From Candidatus Latescibacteria bacterium 4484_181 (lineage in GTDB: Bacteria > Latescibacterota > MVCY01): a stretch of DNA of 11,937 nt. The stretch lies in the NCBI GenBank assembly GCA_002049985.1, contig MVCY01000018.1, positions 1 to 11,937 of the forward strand, in the 5' to 3' direction. Below, one piece after another: positions 1 through 6,657 of the stretch; within the stretch, counting starts at the first letter, position 1, and each line of letters starts with the position of its first letter. Position numbers and translations under genes: made by a program. The notes beneath the pieces are model-generated. The model searched no databases. It saw nothing but the letters and a program-made list of their open reading frames with translations, and was not told the origin of the DNA.

Positions 1-528
1 AGTAACCTGGAGATGGCAGTGTGTAAGGCACCATCTGACTTGAAGACAGAGCCCAGGCTCATCCGGCCCGAGCAGGTGAGAATGAGGTCTGTGGGTCGGC
101 TGAACTGGCGGAGAGACATAAGAGATATTGTGGATTCGAGTCTTGACGCCAGACATTTGTTGATAGGGGAGACCATTAACCCTCCTGGCAACTGGTCCAG
201 TGTCCCGCCTCATCGTCATGACTTTGATAATCTGCCAGAGGAGTCCAATATGGAAGAGGTGTATTTTTTCAAGCTTGAGCCCCAGCAGGGATTTGGCATC
301 CAGCGGATTTATACCGATGACCGCTCTATTGATTCCACATACGTGTTACAGAATGATGACACAGTGGTTATCCCCGAAGGCTATCATCCAGTTGTAGCCG
401 CGCCAGGCTACAGGCTTTACTATCTCTGGATTTTAGCCGGAGAGAAAAGGATCTTGAGGATGCATGACGACCCGCAGCACGCCTGGCTGAAGAACGCCGA
501 ACCCATCCTAGAAGAGCTGGGAATGTGA
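1..528 (+). CDS. iolB: 5-deoxy-glucuronate isomerase, C-terminal part (5' truncated by window edge)
   Basis: IolB isomerises 5-deoxy-D-glucuronate to 2-deoxy-5-keto-D-gluconate in cytosolic myo-inositol breakdown. The frame is open back to base 1, so the ATG at base 13 is very probably internal and roughly the first 100 residues are missing (family length about 270). The visible part starts with a family-like segment (APSDL, then RLIRPEQV). It continues with the cupin core GNWSSVPPHRHD, MEEVYFF, and VVIPEGYHPVVAAPGY. Counting from the ATG at 13, the likely metal ligands are His67, His69, Glu82 and His125, the HxH...E...H pattern of the KduI/IolB cupins. The YYLWILAG segment and the tail near the C-terminus also fit IolB better than KduI. 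No other inositol gene is visible; downstream is a spacer and then uvrB. Family assignment is firm; the precise substrate is inferred from the family. Confidence 0.87.
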   Translation, partial: SNLEMAVCKAPSDLKTEPRLIRPEQVRMRSVGRLNWRRDIRDIVDSSLDARHLLIGETINPPGNWSSVPPHRHDFDNLPEESNMEEVYFFKLEPQQGFGIQRIYTDDRSIDSTYVLQNDDTVVIPEGYHPVVAAPGYRLYYLWILAGEKRILRMHDDPQHAWLKNAEPILEELGM

Positions 529-581
529 ACATGCCTATCCACTCGGTGCCGCCTGCCTTCCCATAGACAGAGAAACACTGA

Positions 582-794
582 ATATCGACTATTTACAGAG
601 CCTATCTCATTCTTTCCCGACCGAATTTCGACAGGTTTAATGAAAAGAATGCAACTGCAAAGGCCGTGAACAGACAGGGAGAGTGCAGAACCTTGGAGGT
701 GAGTCTGAAGGACCGAGGCCTTGGTGTGCTCTATCCCATCTCTGGGTTCTTTACGGTTGGAGAGTCGGTAAACGTTCGTTTCACTGATCTCTAA
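582..794 (+). pseudogene. possible remnant of a small PilZ-like protein gene
   Basis: The spacer between iolB and uvrB contains an open frame of 70 codons, bounded by TGA at 579-581 and TAA at 792-794, that has no ATG. In-frame GTG codons lie at 666 and 699 but without a well-placed ribosome binding site. The second half reads like protein: a conserved-looking core KDRGLGVLYPIS, then FTVGESVNVRF. This is reminiscent of the PilZ-domain pattern (short strand, S-x-x-G-L-G, hydrophobic strand, then G-x-x-V-x-V-x-F). PilZ domains bind cyclic di-GMP, but the arginine-rich binding motif usually placed N-terminal to this core is not seen. Likely a decayed gene or a chance frame; the PilZ resemblance is an inference from pattern only. 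Confidence 0.22.
770..781. promoter_or_regulatory. short inverted repeat upstream of uvrB
   Basis: AAACG-TT-CGTTT forms perfect 5-base arms around a 2-base centre, 39 bases before the uvrB start. Its place would suit an operator. It does not match the LexA boxes I know (GAAC-N4-GTTC or CTGT-N8-ACAG). No convincing -35/-10 pair surrounds it, although TCTAAT at 790-795 resembles a -10 hexamer. A chance palindrome of this size is quite possible. Confidence 0.15.
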
Positions 795-820
795 TGACGA
801 GTGACAAATGACTTAATACT

Positions 821-2854
821 ATGGCTGAATTCAAACTCATCTCCAAATACCAGCCCACTGGCGATCAGCCCAGGGCTATTCGCGAGTTGACCGAAGGGAT
901 ACTTCGAGGGGAAAAGTTTCAAACCTTGTTGGGAGTCACTGGCTCGGGCAAGACTTTCACCGTAGCCCATGTCATAGCTAATGTGGGCAAACCCACCTTG
1001 ATTATCTCTCACAACAAAACCCTGGCTGCCCAGCTTTACGGTGAACTCAAGGCCTTTTTCCCCGAGAATGCAGTAGAATATTTTATAAGCTATTACGATT
1101 ATTATCAACCAGAGGCCTACGTTCCCGCCACTGACACCTATATCGAGAAGGATACCTCCATCAATGATGAGATAGACAGGCTCCGGCTCAAGGCAACCAG
1201 TTCACTTCTGGAGCGGGACGATGTTATTGTCGTGGCCAGTGTCTCGTGTATCTACGGCATTGGCTCGCCCAAGGAGTACGCTGAACAGTTGCTCCTGCTG
1301 GAGGTAGGACAAACCATTGACAGACAGGAGATGCTCAAGAGGCTGGTGGATATCTATTACACCCGAAACGACATTGCCTTTGAGAGGGGGACCTTTAGAG
1401 TACGTGGGGATGTGATTGAGGTGCTCCCTGCTTATGAGGAATACGCCGTGCGGATTGAACTTTTCGGCGATCAGATCGATAACATCTCTGTCATCGATCC
1501 GATGACTGGAGAGATTCGGGAGGAGAAGAGAAGGGTGGCTATCTACCCTGCTAAACATTTTGTGACCACCTACCCCCGGTTGGAGGCAGCGATTCAAGGG
1601 ATATTGCAAGAACTGGAGGAGCGGGTAGCCTATTTCAAATCTCAAAACAAGCTCATAGAGGCACAGCGTATCGAGACCCGCACCAAGTATGATATTGAGA
1701 TGATGAGGGAGATCGGTTACTGTCCTGGAATAGAGAACTATTCTCGCTATCTGTCTGGAAGGGCCCCAGGGGAAAGGCCCTATGTGCTGCTGGATTATTT
1801 TCCTAAGGATTTTCTCCTGGTTATTGATGAATCGCATGTAACTGTACCTCAGATTGCTGGGATGTATGCCGGTGACCACTCCCGCAAGGAGACACTGGTG
1901 GAGTATGGTTTCAGGCTGCCCTCTGCTTTTGACAACCGCCCCCTTTACTTTGAGGAGTTTGAGTCTATGATCAACCAGGTCATCTTTGTCTCTGCCACTC
2001 CGGGCGAATATGAGCTGGAGAGATCGAAGGGAGTTGTAGTAGAACAGATTATCCGTCCCACTGGACTTATGGACCCCAAAATAACGGTGAGGCCAGTGAA
2101 GGGGCAGGTAGATGACCTGTTGGAGGAGATCCGCATTCGGGTGAAGCAAAAAGAGCGGGTCCTGGTGACTACCCTCACTAAGAGAATGGCTGAGGATTTA
2201 GCCGACTACTTGGCCCAGATGGGTGTGAGGGTGAGGTATCTGCATTCTGAGATAGAGGCATTGGAGAGGGTAGAGATACTGCGAGAGTTGAGGCTGGCGG
2301 AGTTTGATGTGCTGGTGGGTATCAATCTACTGCGGGAGGGGTTGGACCTGCCTGAGGTCTCTCTGGTTGCCATCTTAGATGCCGACAAGGAGGGCTTTTT
2401 GCGTTCTGAACGTTCTTTGATCCAGACGGCGGGGAGGGCTGCCCGAAATGTGAAGGGTGAGGTGATCATGTATGCCGACCACATCACAGAGTCGATGAAA
2501 AAAGCCATAGATGAGACCAACCGGCGTCGGCGCATCCAGGAGGACTACAACCGGAAGAACGGCATAACCCCTACCACTATCTACAAGTCGGTAGAAGAGA
2601 TAATGAAAGCCACGGCTGTGGCCGACGAGCAGGTCACCCCTGTGGTGAAAGAATCCAATACCGACTATATCTCCAAGATGGACAGGGAGGAAGAGATAGC
2701 CTGGTTAGAGGAGAAGATGCGGGAGGCGGCAGCGAACTTAGAGTTTGAGAAGGCGGCGCAGCTGCGAGATCAGATAGCGCAACTGAGACAGAGCCAGTCA
2801 GAAAGCGGCCCACATCGCCGAAAGAGGCGACGCCATTCTTCCAAGCGGAGGTAA
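821..2854 (+). CDS. uvrB: UvrABC system protein B (excinuclease ABC subunit B)
   Basis: UvrB is the damage-verifying, helicase-fold subunit of bacterial nucleotide excision repair. It is loaded by UvrA, then holds the lesion while UvrC cuts. At 677 residues it has the usual full length. The N-terminus YQPTGDQPRAI is typical. Walker A is GVTGSGKT (38-45, Lys44). The beta-hairpin region around YYDYYQPEAYVP that clamps DNA follows. SVSCIYGIGSP comes next. Walker B is DESH at 336-339, and helicase motif VI is QTAGRAAR at 535-542. The C-terminal UVR helical hairpin (about 624-658, with the LEFEKAAQLRDQI signature) contacts UvrC. The protein ends in a very basic tail (RRKRRR then KRR). The ATG at 821 is forced because TGA at 809-811 closes the frame just upstream. 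No clear Shine-Dalgarno precedes it. The stop codon is 15 bases from the next gene, so uvrB and the GH130 gene are probably cotranscribed. Confidence 0.98.
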   Translation: MAEFKLISKYQPTGDQPRAIRELTEGILRGEKFQTLLGVTGSGKTFTVAHVIANVGKPTLIISHNKTLAAQLYGELKAFFPENAVEYFISYYDYYQPEAYVPATDTYIEKDTSINDEIDRLRLKATSSLLERDDVIVVASVSCIYGIGSPKEYAEQLLLLEVGQTIDRQEMLKRLVDIYYTRNDIAFERGTFRVRGDVIEVLPAYEEYAVRIELFGDQIDNISVIDPMTGEIREEKRRVAIYPAKHFVTTYPRLEAAIQGILQELEERVAYFKSQNKLIEAQRIETRTKYDIEMMREIGYCPGIENYSRYLSGRAPGERPYVLLDYFPKDFLLVIDESHVTVPQIAGMYAGDHSRKETLVEYGFRLPSAFDNRPLYFEEFESMINQVIFVSATPGEYELERSKGVVVEQIIRPTGLMDPKITVRPVKGQVDDLLEEIRIRVKQKERVLVTTLTKRMAEDLADYLAQMGVRVRYLHSEIEALERVEILRELRLAEFDVLVGINLLREGLDLPEVSLVAILDADKEGFLRSERSLIQTAGRAARNVKGEVIMYADHITESMKKAIDETNRRRRIQEDYNRKNGITPTTIYKSVEEIMKATAVADEQVTPVVKESNTDYISKMDREEEIAWLEEKMREAAANLEFEKAAQLRDQIAQLRQSQSESGPHRRKRRRHSSKRR

Positions 2855-2858
2855 GGAG
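2853..2858 (+). promoter_or_regulatory. ribosome binding site of the GH130 gene
   Basis: AAGGAG overlaps the uvrB stop codon and lies 11 bases before the ATG at 2870. It supports that start and translational coupling with uvrB. Confidence 0.6.
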
Positions 2859-2869
2859 ATTAAACAAAA

Positions 2870-3753
2870 ATGAAACGTCTTGGAGGTCACAACAGCTCCA
2901 ATCTTCTGTTCCGGCGTTACCAGGGAAACCCTATCCTTACTCCAGCGCAGTGGCCCTATTCCGCCAATGCGGTATTCAATCCAGGGGCTACAAAGCATGA
3001 CGGTAAGGTTTTGTTATTGGTGCGAGTGGAAGATATGCGTGGGTTTTCTCATCTCACTTTAGCCAGAAGTAAAGATGGAAAGAGCGACTGGCGAATTTCT
3101 TCAACGCCGGCTCTAAAACCTAATCTGAGATACAAGGAGGAACTTTGGGGTCTTGAGGACCCACGGATTGTCTGGCTAGAAGAGCGACAGGAGTATGCAA
3201 TAACGTATGTCTCTTTCTCCACTGGAGGTCCTCTTATCTCTTTGGCCCTGACTAAGGACTTCCAAACATTTACCCGTTTTGGAGCGCTCCTTCCTCCGGA
3301 AGACAAAGACGCTTCGCTGTTTCCACGTCTCATCAATGGACAATTCGTGTTAATTCATCGGCCTATCATCCGAGGAGAAGCTCACATCTGGATTTGCTCT
3401 TCTCCAGATTTGACACATTGGGGCAAACATCGCATGCTAATTCCCGTGAGACCTGGATGGTGGGATAGCCACAGGGTTGGGTTAGGACCTCCACCTCTTG
3501 AGACCCCCTGGAGCAGCCCTGGAAGATTATCTGCCGCTGTGATGACTGGGTCTTTGCTCCAAGTGAAAATTACGAGCGTGTGGGGGATGTCCCTGGTGTC
3601 GTTTTTCCATCAGGTGCCATCATTAACCCGGAGACAAACGAACTTCATCTCTATTATGGTGCTGCTGATACGGTTGTCGGATTAGCCATAGCAGATATGA
3701 ACCAGTTGGTAGAATATGTCAGGTCTCAACCAACGCAAGATAGGGATAAGTGA
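2870..3753 (+). pseudogene. GH130-family beta-mannoside phosphorylase/hydrolase, disrupted by internal deletion and frameshift
   Basis: GH130 enzymes are five-bladed beta-propeller proteins that mostly phosphorolyse beta-mannosides and release mannose 1-phosphate; some members hydrolyse instead. The first frame (2870 to about 3505) shows the family hallmarks: GNPIL near the N-terminus, FNPGA, LVRVEDMRGFSHLTLARS, GLEDPRI (Asp97 is the likely catalytic acid), LIHRP, and WWDSHRVGLGPPPLETP. Directly after LETP the homology stops and the frame runs into a non-family tail ending at 3685. The true C-terminus is in another frame, from about 3502 to the TGA at 3751-3753. It contains IICRCDDWVFAPSENYERVG, then VVFPSGAI, LHLYYGAADTVVGLA and MNQLVEYV. 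The family segment between these blocks, which normally has a YHG motif and a strand ending in ALLDLEDP, is absent. About 27-30 codons are therefore missing, with a net shift. The gene is unlikely to make an active enzyme unless this is an assembly error. The exact substrate (beta-1,2, beta-1,4 or mannosyl-glucose linkages) cannot be read from the sequence. Confidence 0.85.
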
Positions 3754-3863
3754 AAAATGTGTGGATTGCCGAATCACTGTTATCATCAACCGGTGAGGCC
3801 GGATACTTAGCATCCTTAGAATCCAAAGATAAGAGTCTTTGTCATTAAGAAAGCTAAAAGCAG

Positions 3864-3962
3864 GTGAGAAATTGTGCAAACTGCCTCCAATTAGTCGCCC
3901 CTAATGCTGTGCCTAAGTTCAGTGACTGCGTACAGCGGGGTGCAATACGTGACGAGCATTAG
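3864..3962 (+). other. tiny coding-like frame between GH130 and glycosyltransferase genes (doubtful)
   Basis: A GTG-started frame of 32 codons ends at TAG 3960-3962, and its peptide begins with a Cys-x2-Cys pair (RNCANCLQL). It has no ribosome binding site, recalls no family I know, and is short enough to arise by chance. The rest of 3754-3997 shows no recognisable gene. It is listed so that the gap is described; I do not claim it is expressed. Confidence 0.08.
3901..3962. repeat. 8-base inverted repeat with 46-base loop upstream of the glycosyltransferase gene
   Basis: CTAATGCT at 3901-3908 is perfectly mirrored by AGCATTAG at 3955-3962, only 35 bases before the GTG start at 3998. In RNA it could close a leader structure just ahead of the ribosome binding site; in DNA it could be two half-sites. 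No function is demonstrated. Confidence 0.25.
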
Positions 3963-3982
3963 CAGATGCATTTTGACAAGAA

Positions 3983-3990
3983 AGAGGTGA
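3983..3990 (+). promoter_or_regulatory. ribosome binding site that fixes a GTG start
   Basis: AGAGGTGA lies 7 bases before the GTG at 3998, the ideal distance. It decides in favour of this GTG as the start of the glycosyltransferase. Confidence 0.7.
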
Positions 3991-3997
3991 TAGCCCT

Positions 3998-6349
3998 GTG
4001 CCAGAAACAATCGTAAAGCCAATCCGGATCTCGTTTGTAGCTACATATCCTCCCCGGCAATGCGGGATTGCAACATACACTTACGACTTAGTGCATGCGC
4101 TTGCTCAACTCTACGATGAATCTGTTGGCGAGTCTGAGAATCTACAGGTGGTTGCTTTAAAAAAACCACAGGAAGTCTATAGTTATGGAGATGAAGTACG
4201 TTTCGATATCCGGGAGCAACACCGCACAGATTATCGAGAGTCCGCCGATTTACTCAATCTCTCCCAGACGGAAGTGGTGAACATCCAGCACGAATTTGGC
4301 ATCTTTGGCGGAAACGATGGCGCCTACATTTTGCAGCTACTTGCCGCTCTGAAAAAACCAGTTGTGACTACTTTGCATACCGTGCTTAAAGCGCCCACAC
4401 CTCAACAACTTGATGTCTTAAAGTCCATCTGTTCCTATTCCTCACTGGTAGTAGTACACTCGCAAAAGGCGGTTGAATTCTTGGTTGACATTTATGGGGT
4501 GCCCAGAGAGAAGGTACTGGTGATCCATCACGGAGTGCCAGATGTGCCTTTTCTTGATCCGGCTTATTATAAGGACAAGTTTCACGCTGAAGGACGCCGC
4601 GTGATATTAACTTTTGGCTTGCTAAATCCGAACAAAGGCATCGAAGTGGCCATTGAGGCCGTTGCCTCACTGGTAAAGGAGTTTCCTGACGTCCTGTATG
4701 TCGTACTGGGTGCCACTCATCCAGAGGTCAAACGGCGTTTTGGCGAGCAGTATCGGGTTTCGTTGGAAAGATTGGTCAAGCAGTTGAAGCTAAAAGAACA
4801 TGTTGTTTTCCATAAGCGATTTGTGAAGCTTGAAGAGCTTCTGCAATTTCTCGTAGCGGCCGATATCTGCGTGACTCCGTATTTGTCTAAGGAGCAGAGT
4901 GCTTCGGGATCGCTGGCCTATGCGATAGGATGTGGAAAGGCTGTCATTTCCACTCCTTATTGGTATGCTGAGGAATTGTTGGCCGATGAACGGGGCTGCC
5001 TGGTACCTTTTGGCGATGCAGACGCATTGGCCAATCAGCTGCGTGAGCTCCTCAGTAACGAAACGAAGCGACATCGTCTCCGGAAACGCGCCTATCTATT
5101 TGGGCGGCAGATGATCTGGAAGGAAGTAGCAGGGAGATACTTGGACGTTTTTCAGCGGGCCGTACGTGAGTATGGGAAGTTGGCCGTGCGCTCGCGTATC
5201 CGCCGCACTGTACTAGAGCAGCTTGCTATCCCTGAGATCAATCTGGCTCATCTCCGGATCATGACCGACAATACAGGGATTTTTCAACATGCTATCTATG
5301 CAACCCCGAACCGTTCCCATGGCTACTGCACCGATGATAATGCTCGCGCAGCGATCGTTGCTCTAATGAACTTCAGGCTTTTCAAGGACGAAAGCATTTT
5401 GCCACTTTTGCACATCTACTTGTCTTTTCTTGATTATTCCTTAGACAGAGAGACGGGTCGGGCGCGGAATTTTATGTCCTACGATAGGCGCTGGCTTGAA
5501 GAGATAGGCTCTGAGGACTGTCACGGCCGAACGCTTTGGGCACTGGGAATCACTGTAGACCAGGCGCCTACAGAAGCTATTTTAGGATTTGCCACAAACT
5601 TATTCAATCAAGCACTACCGAGTTGTTTATCCTTTAATTCACCTCGAGCCTGGGCTTACTCTATTCTTGGCTGTCGGGCATATCTTGAGCGTTTCGGTGG
5701 CGACCGTGAAGCGCGAGATGCTCTTCGCTTGCTGGCTCAACGGCTCTTTCATCTGTTCCAGGCGAACAGTTCCAAAGAATGGCTCTGGGGGGAGGATATT
5801 GTCGCTTATAACAACGCCCGTTTGCCACAAGCATTGATCGCCGCGGGACAGTGGCTTAAAGATGAGACAATGTGGCGTCAAGGACTACAGTCTCTGGAAT
5901 GGCTTCTTAAAATCCAAACAGCAAGAGACGGTCACCTTTCGGTGGTAGGCAACAAGGGTTGGCTCAAGCGAGGAGGAAAGAAGGCACGATTTGACCAACA
6001 GCCCATTGAGGTCGCTGCTCTGGTGGATGCCTGCTATGAGGCCTACAGAGCGACTGAGAACAAGCACTGGTGTGTGGAAATGAACCGGTGTTTCGACTGG
6101 TTCTTAGGCAGAAATGACTTACGGGAGATCATATACGATTTCAGTACAGGAGGCTGCCGGGATGGATTGCAGTCCGCCGGTGCAAACCGTAATGAAGGAG
6201 GCGAGTCCACAGTCTGCTGGCTAATGGCGCTGCACAGAATGCACGAAATCGCTCAATCAGATACGGATGAGGTTGAGGAGTTAGTAGCGGACCGTAAAGA
6301 GGGGACAGGTCTGAGCGAGGACGATAAGGCGTACACCCAATCTCGATAG
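3998..6349 (+). CDS. bifunctional-looking glycosyltransferase (GT4-like) fused to a C-terminal alpha-helical glycosidase-like domain
   Basis: The 783-residue protein has two parts. Residues about 8-395 form a GT-B fold glycosyltransferase of the GT4 type. It has the glycine-containing N-terminal loop ATYPPRQCGIATYTYDL (15-31), HEFGIFGG (from His98), HHGVPDVPF (His178, Gly179) and the GLLNPNKGIEVAIEAV strand. The donor-site block runs from Glu299 to about 328 and includes SGSLAYAIGCGKAVISTP and AEELL. Such enzymes transfer a sugar from a nucleotide-sugar, retaining the anomer. Residues about 410-760 form a second, mostly helical domain. It carries HLRIMTDNTGIFQHA (from 418), GYCTDDNAR (442-450) and a terminal NRNEGGESTVCWLMALHRM. 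That pattern recalls (alpha/alpha) toroid glycosidase-like domains. No signal peptide or membrane segment is visible, so it should act in the cytoplasm. The upstream neighbour is a mannoside-active GH130 gene, so a mannose-containing oligosaccharide is a reasonable guess for the pathway. Donor, acceptor and the C-terminal activity are unknown. The tail after about residue 760 is acidic and looks unstructured. Confidence 0.88.
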   Translation: MPETIVKPIRISFVATYPPRQCGIATYTYDLVHALAQLYDESVGESENLQVVALKKPQEVYSYGDEVRFDIREQHRTDYRESADLLNLSQTEVVNIQHEFGIFGGNDGAYILQLLAALKKPVVTTLHTVLKAPTPQQLDVLKSICSYSSLVVVHSQKAVEFLVDIYGVPREKVLVIHHGVPDVPFLDPAYYKDKFHAEGRRVILTFGLLNPNKGIEVAIEAVASLVKEFPDVLYVVLGATHPEVKRRFGEQYRVSLERLVKQLKLKEHVVFHKRFVKLEELLQFLVAADICVTPYLSKEQSASGSLAYAIGCGKAVISTPYWYAEELLADERGCLVPFGDADALANQLRELLSNETKRHRLRKRAYLFGRQMIWKEVAGRYLDVFQRAVREYGKLAVRSRIRRTVLEQLAIPEINLAHLRIMTDNTGIFQHAIYATPNRSHGYCTDDNARAAIVALMNFRLFKDESILPLLHIYLSFLDYSLDRETGRARNFMSYDRRWLEEIGSEDCHGRTLWALGITVDQAPTEAILGFATNLFNQALPSCLSFNSPRAWAYSILGCRAYLERFGGDREARDALRLLAQRLFHLFQANSSKEWLWGEDIVAYNNARLPQALIAAGQWLKDETMWRQGLQSLEWLLKIQTARDGHLSVVGNKGWLKRGGKKARFDQQPIEVAALVDACYEAYRATENKHWCVEMNRCFDWFLGRNDLREIIYDFSTGGCRDGLQSAGANRNEGGESTVCWLMALHRMHEIAQSDTDEVEELVADRKEGTGLSEDDKAYTQSR

Positions 6350-6377
6350 CCAGACCATTACAGTCTCAATAAGTAGC

Positions 6378-6415
6378 AAAGTGTCATTCTGACGCCTCTG
6401 GGGCCCTGGCACTTT
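6378..6415 (+). terminator. stem-loop after the glycosyltransferase gene, possible weak terminator
   Basis: AAAGTGTCA (6378-6386) can pair with TGGCACTTT (6407-6415) over 9 bases including one G-U pair, with a 20-base loop. It lies 28 bases after the stop codon. No U-tract follows beyond the three T of the arm, so it may be a transcript-end or processing structure and not a true intrinsic terminator. Confidence 0.3.
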
Positions 6416-6482
6416 ACAGCAGAAGAATATGGCTTAGAAGTTTGTACAAGTGCATCAGTTCTAAATCCGAAATAGATAATGG

Positions 6483-6499
6483 TGTCACAATTCTGTCAC
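6483..6499. repeat. TGTCAC direct repeat with 11-base period
   Basis: TGTCAC occurs at 6483-6488 and again at 6494-6499, spaced by about one helical turn, upstream of the candidate uvrA promoter. The arrangement would fit two monomers of a regulator on one DNA face. I do not recognise the regulator. Confidence 0.25.
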
Positions 6500-6544
6500 C
6501 AATCGACCCCACCAAAGAACCAAAGCCCTTTATTGCCTCTCCTT

Positions 6545-6559
6545 AGATTTGAAAAATCT
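6545..6559. promoter_or_regulatory. inverted repeat AGATTT-GAA-AAATCT over the candidate uvrA -35 element
   Basis: Perfect 6-base arms surround a 3-base centre. The palindrome covers the TTGAAA element at 6549-6554, where a bound repressor would block RNA polymerase. It is not a recognisable LexA site. Confidence 0.3.
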
Positions 6560-6577
6560 TGTTAGTGCTGTTCTATT
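6549..6577 (+). promoter_or_regulatory. candidate sigma-70 promoter of uvrA
   Basis: TTGAAA (6549-6554, 5 of 6 to consensus) and TCTATT (6572-6577, 4 of 6) are separated by exactly 17 bases. Transcription would start near 6584, about 74 bases before the uvrA ATG. This is a plausible pattern but not proven. Confidence 0.4.
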
Positions 6578-6657
6578 CAAGGCCAGTGAGAAGAACAAGT
6601 TAAGCTCTTTTCTGAACATTTTGGACAGGATAGTTTAGAGGGAATTTTGAGCCTCCA

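Larger units (their letters stand above)
6350..6657. other. intergenic region between the glycosyltransferase gene and uvrA
   Basis: This 308-base gap holds no recognisable gene. It contains a possible stem-loop after the glycosyltransferase gene, a TGTCAC direct repeat, an AT-rich inverted repeat and a candidate sigma-70 promoter, each listed separately. Together these suggest that uvrA has its own transcription start. The uvrA ATG lacks a well-placed ribosome binding site: the nearest purine run, GAGGG at 6638-6642, is 15 bases away and could pair weakly with CCTC at 6652-6655. Confidence 0.6.

Noticed and set aside
530..640. Second coding-like frame after iolB (LPIDRETLNIDYLQSL)
   Set aside because: It has no start codon, overlaps the iolB stop region, ends quickly and recalls no family; probably chance, or part of the same degraded spacer.
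1202..2149. Long reverse-strand open frame of 315 codons
   Set aside because: It lies wholly within uvrB, opposite a fully conserved coding frame; it is a shadow of uvrB codon structure.
3973..3978. Perfect TTGACA hexamer before the glycosyltransferase gene
   Set aside because: It is only 19 bases from the GTG start, so a -10 element at normal spacing would fall at or inside the start codon; it cannot drive this gene.
6638..6655. GAGG/CCTC pairing that could hide the uvrA ribosome binding site
   Set aside because: Only four base pairs with a 10-base loop; too weak to claim as a regulatory switch.
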